NCBI GenBank assembly: GCA_018398805.1 | Contig: JAGFBZ010000699.1 | Coordinates: forward strand, 1 to 64,000 | Direction of reading: 5' to 3' | From: Hirundichthys speculiger | Taxonomy: Eukaryota; Chordata; Actinopteri; Beloniformes; Exocoetidae | Length of the DNA: 64,000 nucleotides | In this document: in pieces, positions 58,001 through 63,470 of the stretch | Position numbering within the stretch: the stretch's first letter is position 1 | Layout: each line of letters starts with the position of its first letter | Made by a program: the position numbers and the translations under genes | The notes under the pieces: model-generated | Told to the model about the DNA's origin: nothing | The model's database searches: none | What the model saw: the letters and a program-made list of their open reading frames with translations, nothing else

Positions 58001-58443
58001 TGTGGACAGAACAGTTTAGAAGTTACAATCATTTTAATTTGGGTATGTCATTTTAGGCGTTTTGCTAAAAAAAGGGGGTCAGGGTTTATCAGGTTAAGTA
58101 GAAAGACTGTTTGCATTATTACCAACCTGAGTTGCAAGGGTGATGCTCGGTTGAGTCGGCAGGAGGTTAGCTTGGCTTTGAGGTAGTTGAGTTAGAAGAT
58201 TCTGGGCTTGCAATATGCCTGACAGTGAAAGGGGACAAAATGAAAGCTTCATCAGCAACTCAGTGCTTGAAATCCTGTCTGCTTCTTAATTTCTAACTTA
58301 ATTTCAAACCAAACAGTGCGAGTGTTTCGTTCACCCTGCTGGGCCGGTGGCGTCTGTGAGATGATGAACTGGGCAGGCTGCAGTGGCGTGGCAATCTGGT
58401 GACCAGACTGAACCAAAACGAACTGAGGCAGACTTAGATTCGG
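36120..58443 (-). CDS. pou2f1: pou2f1 (Oct-1), ten 3' coding exons; 5' exons outside window
   Basis: Exons in transcript order: 58443-58335, 58218-58127, 56326-56153, 54334-54193, 52629-52484, 48236-48051, 47894-47783, 43540-43200, 43110-43022 and 36391-36120. They encode about 553 residues. In order these are a Q/L-rich activation region ([31 protein letters not shown]), the POU-specific domain (about 99-173, starting [14 protein letters not shown]), a linker, the POU homeodomain (about 199-259, [11 protein letters not shown] to [14 protein letters not shown]), and a Ser/Thr/Ala/Gly-rich C-terminus ending TTASKAQ, the Oct-1 ending. Oct-1 binds the octamer ATGCAAAT in the nucleus. The recognition-helix motif VWFCNRR is intact. 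The first exon here opens in phase 0, so upstream exons must exist beyond 58443; none was found to 64000. The junction 43200/43110 has a 1-nt frame conflict. This is one of the two teleost pou2f1 copies or a single copy; I cannot say which. Confidence 0.95.
37052..37966 (-). mobile_element. Tc1-like transposon, internally deleted
   Basis: The terminal repeats are CACTCCCCAGCCAAAAA on the left and TTTTTTTGGCGGGACAGTG on the right, with TA on both sides. On the minus strand, transposase pieces include a helix-turn-helix part ([28 protein letters not shown]) and the later [14 protein letters not shown] block, with frameshifts and a deletion between them. The element is inactive. Confidence 0.8.
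37997..40580. mobile_element. hAT-like element copy B (2.6 kb with a nested foldback)
   Basis: It begins TAGGCTTGCACGATAACTG and ends TATCCTGCACCCCTA. The flanks ATACATGT (37989-37996) and GTACATGT (40581-40588) match at 7 of 8, consistent with an 8-bp hAT-type duplication. It is colinear, in reverse, with copy C at 49321-52432. No transposase is recognisable. Confidence 0.75.
38646..40120. mobile_element. Foldback element with ~364-bp inverted arms
   Basis: The arms 38646-39008 and 39757-40120 are inverted and appear identical by eye. A 96-bp duplication follows the left arm (39009-39110), and the centre (39377-39750) holds a ~145-bp tandem repeat around GGTGTATCTCAACCAGCCAG. TTCTTCT lies at both borders (38639-38645 and 40121-40127), a likely target-site duplication. 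Comparison with copy C, which lacks the insert, confirms the boundaries. The very long arms suggest a Mutator-like or foldback class. Confidence 0.8.
40763..41939. mobile_element. hAT-type nonautonomous element, TIR TAGGGCTGGGCAA, copy 3
   Basis: The flanks ATAAATAC (40755-40762) and ATAAATAC (41940-41947) form an exact 8-bp duplication. The inverted termini are TAGGGCTGGGCAACGATT and GCCCAGCCCTA. It shares its interior with the copies at 12354 and 29238. Confidence 0.93.
42133..42992. mobile_element. TTAA-flanked (piggyBac-like) element
   Basis: TTAA (42129-42132) precedes AGGAGCCGTTTGTAAGAT, and the mirrored end CTTACATACGGCTCCT is followed by TTAA (42993-42996). It ends 25 bp from a pou2f1 5' splice site. 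On the minus strand, 42509-42700 encodes 63 residues including [16 protein letters not shown] and [13 protein letters not shown], a type of sequence I recall from predicted fish proteins. It may be a captured exon piece. Confidence 0.75.
42509..42700 (-). pseudogene. Small coding remnant inside the TTAA element
   Basis: The 63-codon frame is rich in Arg/Lys and ends FLLDR before a stop at the intron-like GTAAGA, so it may be a first exon with a splice donor (GACAGGTAAGA). I do not know its function. It is not part of pou2f1. Confidence 0.4.
43022..43110 (-). CDS. pou2f1: pou2f1 exon (ALLSLAPGG...ATIQ)
   Basis: Acceptor GTGTGTTCAG|, donor TTCAAG|GTGCGT. In the frame that joins the last exon correctly it reads [19 protein letters not shown], then [10 protein letters not shown], matching the Oct-1 C-terminal region. 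That frame needs two nucleotides from the upstream exon, but the only GT donor there gives three. See the finding on the frame conflict. Confidence 0.88.
43200..43540 (-). CDS. pou2f1: pou2f1 exon (Ser/Thr/Ala-rich region)
   Basis: Acceptor CTCTCCTTCAAG|. The exon encodes [17 protein letters not shown], then a Ser/Thr/Pro stretch, then [20 protein letters not shown] and [20 protein letters not shown]. Human Oct-1 has the same TATVISTAP and SQVMVTASGLQ...[24 protein letters not shown] order. The end is CCCCAGG|GTCAGT as printed. Confidence 0.93.
43612..43856 (+). mobile_element. L2-like LINE ORF2 C-terminal scrap
   Basis: On the plus strand the sequence encodes pieces of the common LINE C-terminus: [18 protein letters not shown], AFKAL and SKLWNHL. 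This is typical of the RT-to-3'-end region of fish L2-type elements. It is broken by frameshifts and lies 72 bp from a pou2f1 exon. Confidence 0.6.
43880..44340 (+). mobile_element. hAT (Charlie-like) remnant with transposase N-terminus
   Basis: It starts ACATGTGTCAAACACAAGG followed by GGCCCGCGGGCCAAATGTGG, a terminus common in fish hAT elements. Later the plus strand reads [16 protein letters not shown] and, after a frameshift, [20 protein letters not shown] sequence, as in zinc-finger-bearing hAT transposases. Confidence 0.6.
44364..44754. mobile_element. TTAA-flanked inverted-repeat element
   Basis: TTAA (44360-44363) precedes AGGTGGGGTGGGTGTTG. The mirrored end CAACACCTACTCCACCT is followed by TTAA (44755-44758). 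There is no coding content. Confidence 0.75.
46036..46500. repeat. CT-rich minisatellite
   Basis: The repeated words CTCTGTCCTCCATC, with spacer changes, give a period of roughly 16-21 bp. It is strongly pyrimidine-biased on the plus strand. Both strands read open as artefacts. Confidence 0.92.
46505..46797 (+). mobile_element. Non-LTR retroposon 3' tail
   Basis: It shares GGGTCATGATCTGGGTCTCT, the TACAAATAAAAT end and related words with 11265-11440, but is longer on the 5' side. The adjoining CT-rich array may have grown from its interior. Confidence 0.55.
47100..47700 (-). mobile_element. Reverse-oriented retroposon 3' end with (AATTC)n tail
   Basis: TTGAATTGAATTGAATTGAA at 47102 is followed by ATTTTATTTCAAACAAACATG and by GAAAAAGGAGTAGGAAGAAG. 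This is the minus-strand image of a common fish non-LTR element's 3' end. The AT-rich stretch 47280-47660 has short TATA and TTTA repeats. Confidence 0.5.
47783..47894 (-). CDS. pou2f1: pou2f1 exon ([10 protein letters not shown] region)
   Basis: Acceptor CTGTTGCTCAG|, donor CACTG|GTAAGT. It encodes [20 protein letters not shown], then [17 protein letters not shown]. The human counterpart has LTVSPVLPLTSAAVTNLSVTG. Phase 0 in, phase 1 out. Confidence 0.93.
48051..48236 (-). CDS. pou2f1: pou2f1 exon (homeodomain helices 2-3)
   Basis: Acceptor TTCAAGCAG|, donor CCCTTTG|GTAATC. It encodes [20 protein letters not shown], then [20 protein letters not shown] and a linker ending PSSPL, 62 codons, phase 0 at both ends. 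The DNA-recognition helix [11 protein letters not shown] is fully conserved. Confidence 0.98.
48320..49229. mobile_element. hAT-type nonautonomous element, TIR CAGTGGTTCT
   Basis: The flanks TTCTACGG (48312-48319) and TTCTACGG (49230-49237) are an exact 8-bp duplication. The termini are CAGTGGTTCTGAAC and GTTGAGAACCACTG. The interior is AT-rich without coding content. A TGGGTCGCGACCCA palindrome lies near the right end. Confidence 0.93.
49409..51021 (+). mobile_element. Tc1-like transposon, near full length, inactive
   Basis: The inverted ends are CAGTGGAGGAAATAAGTGTT on the left and CTTATTTCCTCCACTG on the right, with TA on the right flank and TATG on the left. Decayed transposase reads include [34 protein letters not shown] and [13 protein letters not shown], broken by stops and deletions. 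It is inserted in hAT-like copy C, splitting sequence that is continuous in copy A (ATAACATATATATTTTTGTC). Confidence 0.88.
51501..51781. mobile_element. 281-bp hAT-type element
   Basis: The flanks TCAGCCAC (51493-51500) and TCAGCCAC (51782-51789) are an exact 8-bp duplication. The ends are TAGAGATGCGCGG and CCGTGCATCTCTA. It is nested in hAT-like copy C. Confidence 0.92.
52484..52629 (-). CDS. pou2f1: pou2f1 exon (linker and homeodomain start)
   Basis: Acceptor TGTTTGTGCAG|, donor CTGGAG|GTGAGA. It completes a GAG codon, then encodes [40 protein letters not shown] and ALEKSFLE. The human homeodomain has ETNIRV where this one has ETSIRV. Confidence 0.98.
53041..54095 (+). pseudogene. hAT transposase fragment (BED zinc finger)
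   Basis: Just before the nested element the plus strand reads [13 protein letters not shown]. After it come [20 protein letters not shown] and NHIQLKH, a BED finger of the C-x2-C...H-x4-H type. A Ser/Ala-rich linker follows and, after one frameshift near 53930, [20 protein letters not shown], the usual hAT segment downstream of the finger. It stops at a TAG near 54093. The catalytic and dimerisation parts are absent. Confidence 0.8.
53086..53717. mobile_element. Nested hAT-type element, TIR TAGTGCTGGGCAATATG, copy 1
   Basis: The flanks CAAGGTAG (53078-53085) and CAAGGTAG (53718-53725) are an exact 8-bp duplication. The interior has repeated ATATCGTGATATA palindromes near the right end. It is nearly identical by eye to copy 2 at 54704-55848. 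Confidence 0.94.
54193..54334 (-). CDS. pou2f1: pou2f1 exon (POU-specific domain, C-terminal two thirds)
   Basis: Acceptor CCATCTCACAG|, donor GATGCAG|GTTTGT. It encodes [40 protein letters not shown] and EKWLNDA, identical to vertebrate Oct-1 as far as I recall, including the DNA-contacting SQTTISR helix. Confidence 0.98.
54704..55848. mobile_element. hAT-type element, TIR TAGTGCTGGGCA, copy 2, with nested insertion
   Basis: The flanks ATACCAAA (54696-54703) and ATACCAAA (55849-55856) are an exact 8-bp duplication. Sequence from about 55257 on matches copy 1 (53100-53717). The first 14 bases are separated from the rest by a 540-bp insert. Confidence 0.93.
54718..55256 (+). mobile_element. 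Retroposon-like insert with (ATTCT)n tail
   Basis: It contains three to four ~65-bp repeats around ACAGACTACTTATAGGCTTT and ends with GACAATAAAGTTGAATTCTA and ATTCT repeats, resembling a common fish retroposon tail. It interrupts hAT-type copy 2 close to its left terminus. Confidence 0.55.
56153..56326 (-). CDS. pou2f1: pou2f1 exon (POU-specific domain start)
   Basis: Acceptor CTCTCTCCAG|, donor ACGCAG|GTATGC. It encodes 58 residues: [40 protein letters not shown] and [18 protein letters not shown]. This is the start of the POU-specific domain, directly comparable with human [20 protein letters not shown]. Confidence 0.98.
56451..58093 (+). mobile_element. piggyBac-like element with TTAA duplication
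   Basis: TTAA (56447-56450) precedes CCTGATGCGCCC; the end GGGTTTATCAGG is followed by TTAA (58094-58097). A perfect 18-bp palindrome GAGGACGCCGGCGTCCTC lies at 56466-56483. It holds a short transposase-N-terminus-like frame (57282-57389). The rest is AT-rich and apparently noncoding. Confidence 0.8.
57282..57389 (+). pseudogene. piggyBac transposase N-terminus-like remnant, 35 aa
   Basis: The frame starts [20 protein letters not shown] and ends soon after GCSDSEHYS at a TGA. The F-S-x-Q-E-A-L...D-S-x-x-E pattern resembles the start of piggyBac-type transposases. Nothing of the DDD catalytic core is found downstream. Confidence 0.5.
58127..58218 (-). CDS. pou2f1: pou2f1 exon (Q-rich activation region)
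   Basis: Acceptor TTTCACTGTCAG|, donor ACTCAG|GTTGGT. It completes a GGC codon and encodes [20 protein letters not shown], then [10 protein letters not shown]. Human Oct-1 has [31 protein letters not shown] at this place. Confidence 0.96.
58335..58443 (-). CDS. pou2f1: pou2f1 exon (most upstream one in window)
   Basis: Acceptor TCCACTGCAACAG|, donor CAGCAGG|GTGAAC. It encodes [20 protein letters not shown], then [16 protein letters not shown]. The human counterpart reads [28 protein letters not shown]. It enters in phase 0, so an upstream exon is expected but not seen before 64000. Confidence 0.94.
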
Positions 58444-58807
58444 CTGTTGCAGTGGACACAGGAAGAAAAAGTATCATTAGGTAGCTGTTTATATCTCACA
58501 CCGCTTACCAGAAGTTATGTACTTAACAAAAAAAGGTGAAATGACTGAAAACGTGTTTTATATTCTAGTTTCTTCAAAATAGCTACCCTTCGCTCTGATT
58601 ACTGCTTTGCACACTCTTGGCATTCTCTCGATGAGCTTCAACAGGTAGTCACCTGAAATCGTTTCCACTTCACAGGTGTGTCTTAGGGTTAATTAGTGGA
58701 ATTTCTTGCTTTATTAAGGGGGTTGGGACCATCAGTTGTGTTGTGCAGAAGTCAGGTTAATACACAGCCGACAGCCCTACTGGACAACTGTTAAAATTCA
58801 TATTATG

Positions 58808-60900
58808 CCCAAACTGTACAATTTTTGGCAATTGATCTTCAAGACATTCTCTAGAATATGTGGAAAAACAATAGACCCATCCCCACTGATTTCATTGTTT
58901 GGTGTGACTCCGATGGATGGATTATTTTGTTTAAATGGAAAGATGCCCTTCCTCCAACATATGGTCAATGGATAAAGGAGGTTATGTCTCATATCCATCT
59001 AGAAAAAATTAGATATACTATTAGGGGGTCCACCAGAAGATTCCATGTTACCTGTCAGCCATTTATTTTTTTCGTATAGGGTATGGAAGCTGCCAACATC
59101 TCAATGTAACCCAAATATGTGTACCTGTTATTTTATTTTATCATTATTTGCATTTCACATCTGAAACTATGAAGGTATGTTTATTTTTTGTTTGTTTGTT
59201 TTGGCTTTTTTATCTATTTACTTATTTTTTTTTCCCTTTTAAAACTTGTGTTTGAATGTGTGCTACATGTTAGTTCACCGATGGTCCGGTATCTGGGGGA
59301 GGGGGGGGCAAGGGAGGGGTGTTTGTTAGGAACTTGGTTTAACTGTCTCATGCTTAAATTGTCTGCTCTTTTTTGTTAAATATTTGAAAATAAAAAAAGA
59401 CTGGACCTGATGAAGACTGGACCTAATTAAAGCTGGACCTGATGGAGACTGGACCTGATGAAACTGGACCTGATGGAGACTGGACCTGATGAAACTGGAC
59501 CTGATGAAATGACTGATGCTGGACCTGATGAAGACTGGACCTGATTAAAGTCGACCTGATGAAACTGGACCTGATGGAGACTGGACCTGATGAAACTGGA
59601 CCTGATGGAGACTGGACCTGATGAAGACTGGACCTGATGAAACTGGACCTGATGAAATGAACCTGATGAGACTGGACTGATGAAACTGGACTGATGAAAC
59701 TGAACCTGATGGAGACTGGAGCTGATGAAACTGGACCTGATGAAACTGGACCTGATGAAACTGGACCTGATGGAGACTGGACCTGATGAAGACTGGACCT
59801 GATTAAAGTCGACCTGATGAAACTGGACCTGATGGAGACTGGACCTGATGAAACTGGACCTGATGGAGACTGGAGCTGATGAAACTGGACCTGATGAAAC
59901 TGAACCTGATGGAGACTGGAGCTGATGAAACTGGACCTGATGAAACTGGACCTGATGGAGACTGGACCTGATGAAGACTGGACCTGATTAAAGTCGACCT
60001 GATGAAACTGGACCTGATGGAGACTGGACCTGATGAAACTGGACCTGATAAAAACTGGACCTGATGAAAGCTGGACCTGATGGAGACTGGACCTGATGAA
60101 ACTGGACCTGATAAAAACTGGACCTGATGAAAGTGGACCAGATAAAAACTGAACCTGATGGAGACTGGACTTGATGAAACTGGACCTGATGGAGACTGGA
60201 CCTGATGAAGACTGGACCTGATTAAAGTCGACCTGATGAAACTGGACCTGATGGAGACTGGACCTGATGAAACTGGACCTGATAAAAACTGGACCTGATG
60301 AAACTGGACCTGATAAAAACTGGACCTGATGAAAGTGGACCAGATAAAAACTGAACCTGATGGAGACTGGACTTGATGGAGACTGGACCTGATGAAGACT
60401 GGACCTGATTAAAGTCGACCTGATGAAACTGGACCTGATGGAGACTGGACCTGATGAAACTGGACCTGATAAAAACTGGACCTGATGAAAGTGGACCAGA
60501 TAAAAACTGAACCTGATGGAGACTGGACCTGATGAAACTGGACCTGATAAAAACTGGACCTGATCAAAGCTGGACCTGATGAAACTGGACCTGATGGAGA
60601 CTGGACCTGATTAAAACTGGACCTGATGAAAACTGGACCTGATAAAAACTGGACCTGATGAAAACTGGACCTGATAAAAACTGGAATGGATGAAACTGGA
60701 CCAGATTAAGACTGGACCTGATGAAGAATGGACCTGATGAAAGCTGGACCTGATGAAGACTGGACCTGATTAAAGCTGGACCAGATAAAACTGGACCTGA
60801 TGAAGACTGGACCTGATTAAAGCTGGACCAGATAAAACTGGACCTGATGAAGACTGGACCAGATAAATCTGGACCTGATGAATCAAAAAAAAAAAAAAAA
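58808..60900 (+). mobile_element. 5'-truncated L1 insertion with minisatellite in its tail
   Basis: The target-site duplication is exact: TCATATTATG at 58798-58807 and 60901-60910. The 5' part encodes L1 ORF2 C-terminal sequence (PLISLFGVTPMDG; after a frameshift WKDALPPTYGQWIKEVM, LEKIRYTIRGSTRRFHVT). Its own AATAAA-like end lies near 59388. A minisatellite follows, then about 16 A residues (60885-60900). This makes the whole segment a single retrotransposed unit. Confidence 0.85.
59399..60884. repeat. Minisatellite, ~15-bp unit ACTGGACCTGATGAA
   Basis: About 95-100 units, with GGAGA, GATAAA and GATTAAAG variants. Larger blocks of about 170-240 bp recur (marker AAAGTCGACCTGATGAAACT near 59548, 59814, 59992, 60226 and 60411). 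It lies between the L1 3' end and its poly(A) run. Confidence 0.96.
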
Positions 60901-60907
60901 TCATATT

Positions 60908-61192
60908 ATGACAAGAACCAATCAGCTTACTAAAGAAAAACAAGTGGCCATCATTACTTTAAGAAATGAAGGTCAGTCAGTCTGGAAAATTGCAAAAACT
61001 TTAAATGTGTCCTCAAGTGGAGTCGCAAAAACCATCAAGCGCTACAACGAAACTGGCACACATGAGGACCGACCCAGGAAAGGAAGACCAAGAGTCACCT
61101 CTGCTTCTGAGGATAAGTTCATCCGAGTCACCAGCCTCAGAAATGGCAGGTTAACAGCAGCTCAGATCAGAGACCCGATGAATGAGTTCTAA
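60908..61192 (+). pseudogene. Tc1 transposase N-terminal half
   Basis: The frame starts MTRTNQLTKEKQVAIITLRN and contains the paired helix-turn-helix (WKIAKTLNVSSSGVAKTIKR) and the GRPR-like hinge (RPRKGRPRVTS). The stop after MNEF at 61190 follows a small deletion relative to other fish Tc1 copies. The catalytic DDE part further on is broken. Confidence 0.88.
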
Positions 61193-61580
61193 CAGCAGAC
61201 CCGTCTCTAGAACAACTGTTCTAGAACAACTGTTCAGAGGAGACGGCGCCAATCAGGCCTTCATGGTCAAATAGCTGCTAGGAAACCACTGCTAAGGAGA
61301 GGCAACAAGCAGAAGAGATTTGTTTGGGCCAACAAACACAAGGAATGGACATTAGACCGGTGGGAATCTGTGCTCTGGTCTGATGAGTCCAAATTTGAGA
61401 TCTTTGGTTCCAACCGCCGTGTCTTTGTGAGACGCTGAAAAGGTGAACGGATGGATTCCACCTGCCTGGTTCCCACTGTGAAGCACGGAGGAGGAGGTGT
61501 GATGGTGTGGAGGTGTTTTGCTGGTGACACTGTTGGGGATTTATTCAAAATTGAAGGCACACTGAACCAAAATGGCTACC

Positions 61581-61796
61581 AGGGCTGGGCCGATACACTT
61601 TTGTGCTGATTCGATTCTCCTACGATTTTTGGGTCCCGATTTGATTTATATTGCGATTTGATTTAAATTGCTGATTCTGATTAAAAAAGTATTGCATTTC
61701 GATTTTACCAAGTATTGCGATTTTTATATTTCACTTATTGAAATATAAAAATCATATAATAATAATATTAAATATTATATTTATTATATGTAATTA
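61581..61796. mobile_element. Inverted-repeat element start (AGGGCTGGGCCGATACA)
   Basis: It interrupts the Tc1 sequence after GGCTACC. The words CGATTCGATTCTCCTACGAT and TTGCGATTTGATTTAAATTG are typical of a common fish noncoding DNA element. Its far terminus is not located; sequence near 62665 (TATCGATATTTGTCTTAAG) may belong to the same or a related element. Confidence 0.5.
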
Positions 61797-62056
61797 GAAT
61801 CAAGAATCAAGAACCTTTATTTGCCATTTGTACATGTACATTCAGTCCAGGCACATTGGAATTTTTTTTGCGAAGTTCTCCGACATACAGTTTTTTAAAG
61901 GAGAGAAGGAAAGAAATAGATACGGGAAAAAAAGAAAGGAAAAACTTAAGTATAATATAAATATCCTACTTAGGTTGACATATGTAACTTTACATGGTAA
62001 AGAAAAAAAATATTGATTATTATATTATATATTATAATAATATATTATTATTATTA

Positions 62057-62094
<38 letters not shown>

Positions 62095-62160
62095 TTAAGT
62101 ATGAAATAATAACAAAAATATAAAGATTAAATAAGTTTTAATATTTTAAAAAAATGCGCA
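61797..62160. repeat. Retroposon-like segment and (TTA)n microsatellite
   Basis: AGAACCTTTATTTGCCATTT followed by GTACATGTACATTCAGTCC resembles a fish retroposon end read in reverse. An ATT/TTA array lies at about 62040-62096. Confidence 0.5.
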
Positions 62161-62169
62161 ATTTCTGTA

Positions 62170-62340
62170 GTTTAGAGCAGAGGTCTTCAACCCTGGTCCT
62201 CCAGGCACCCTATCCAGCAGGTTTTAGATGTTTCCCCTTCTTCTTCACACCGTGATACAAGTGGCTGTGTCATCAACAGACTTGTGCAGACTTTGAGGAC
62301 AACCTGATAATGACCATTAATTAAAATCAGGTGTGTTGAA
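62170..62340. mobile_element. Short repeated element (CTTCAACCCTGGTCCTCCAGG)
   Basis: The segment starts GAGGTCTTCAACCCTGGTCC and ends near AATTAAAATCAGGTGTGTTG. I recognise this as a common dispersed fish repeat, and its words partly resemble 28256-28440. It separates the Tc1 3' end from the upstream inserts. Confidence 0.45.
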
Positions 62341-62789
62341 GCTGCTCCTTCAGTTGACGACCTGTTGAAGCTCATCGAGAGAATGCAAAGAGTGTGCAAA
62401 GCAGTAATCAGAGCGAAGGGTGGCTATTTTGAAGAAACTAGAATATAAAACACGTTTTCAGTCATTTCACCTTTTTTTTTGAAGAAACTAGAATATAAAA
62501 CACGTTTTCAGTCATTTCACCTTTTTTTGTTAAGTACATAACTCCACACGTGTTCATTCATAGTTTTGGTGCCTTCAGTGAGAATCTACAATGTCCATAG
62601 TCATTAAAAATAAAGATAATGCATTGAATGAGAAGGTGTGTCCAGACTTTTGGCCTGTACTGTATATCGATATTTGTCTTAAGATACAATTACATCATTT
62701 TCTGAAAGATTTTAACGTGACAAAGTGATTTGGTGACATCTTGTGAGTGTTCCAATGACTTTGTTTGAATTAATTGAACTGAAAAGTAG

Positions 62790-63032
62790 GTGACCGCAGA
62801 CAGTGTTGCAGAGAGGAGAGAAAGGAGGCCTCTGATTGGTCAATTCTACATCCACGTCATCGAAGAAATGAGGAAGTACCCACATCTGTACGATTCTGGT
62901 TCTCCACACTACAAAGACAGCACATATTCTAGTAATTCATGGAGGGAGATAGCGATGAATGTGGGTCTGGATACGGCCGAGATGGTGAGGAAGTGGAAAA
63001 ACACAAGAGATAAGTTTAGTAAGTTTAGCTAG
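62790..63032 (+). pseudogene. MADF-domain fragment
   Basis: An 80-codon frame contains LIGQFYIHVIEEMRKYPHLY, then SWREIAMNVGLDTAEMVRKW and KNTRDKFSK, with the spaced tryptophans and leucines of a MADF (Myb/SANT-like) DNA-binding domain. A possible acceptor (AAAAGTAG|GTGACC) precedes it and a stop follows at FSKFS. MADF domains are carried by Harbinger-type transposons and some host genes. Here it stands among transposon debris, so a transposon origin is likelier. Confidence 0.6.
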
Positions 63033-63367
63033 TTCGTGATTGTCGCTCTTGCGCTGTGGCGTGGAATAACATAGCGCAGACGCGCTTCAAAAATGAGCAT
63101 AAATAAAAAGTAACTCCGGCATACCGGCGACAAGCTAACTGCGACACATCGCCGTGAGAGTAAACACAGCCCTTAAAGCCGGCGTTTTCACCACTGAATA
63201 CGTCTCAAATCCTGACAAATAAAGTAGCAACGGACTCCGTAATTTTCTGCGACCTAGTTGAAGTAGATGGAAACTGGTGGCAACAACCACCGTCACTGTC
63301 CAGCGTGGTTTGTTTCGGATCGCACCGCAACTTCTTGGGCTAGCTCTCAGTTAGCATTAGCTTGTCC

Positions 63368-63437
63368 GGGTGGTGACGTTTCAGGTGGGCTTGCAGGTTG
63401 GTGGTATTTCCAGAGTACTTCACGTTTGCAAACCGTC
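63368..63437 (-). pseudogene. hAT BED zinc-finger fragment
   Basis: The minus strand reads FANVKYSGNTTNLQAHLKRH followed by HPDK, the C-terminal half of a BED finger (NTTNLxxHLxxxH). No further transposase sequence is visible. Confidence 0.6.
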
Positions 63438-63470
63438 ATACTTTTGTCTTAATCTTCACTTTCCTTTAGG

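Larger units (their letters stand above)
56327..58126 (-). other. pou2f1 intron with piggyBac-like element (1.8 kb)
   Basis: Outside the TTAA-flanked element (56451-58093) only about 120 bp and 29 bp remain, including a T-run at 56347-56372. Confidence 0.8.
58509..62664 (+). mobile_element. Fish Tc1 element interrupted by nested insertions
   Basis: Pieces in order: left inner inverted repeat and leader (58509-58807); transposase N-terminal half (60901-61196); central part (61200-61578, including LWSDESKFEIFGSNRRVFV and [13 protein letters not shown] blocks, with a TGA at 61437); and the right inverted repeat (about 62340-62664), ending TTTTGGCCTGTACTGTA. The left and right inner repeats are inverted copies (GAAACTAGAATATAAAACACG). 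The outer ~140 bp of the left repeat is missing. A tandem duplication of about 50 bp is seen at 62424-62520. Confidence 0.85.
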
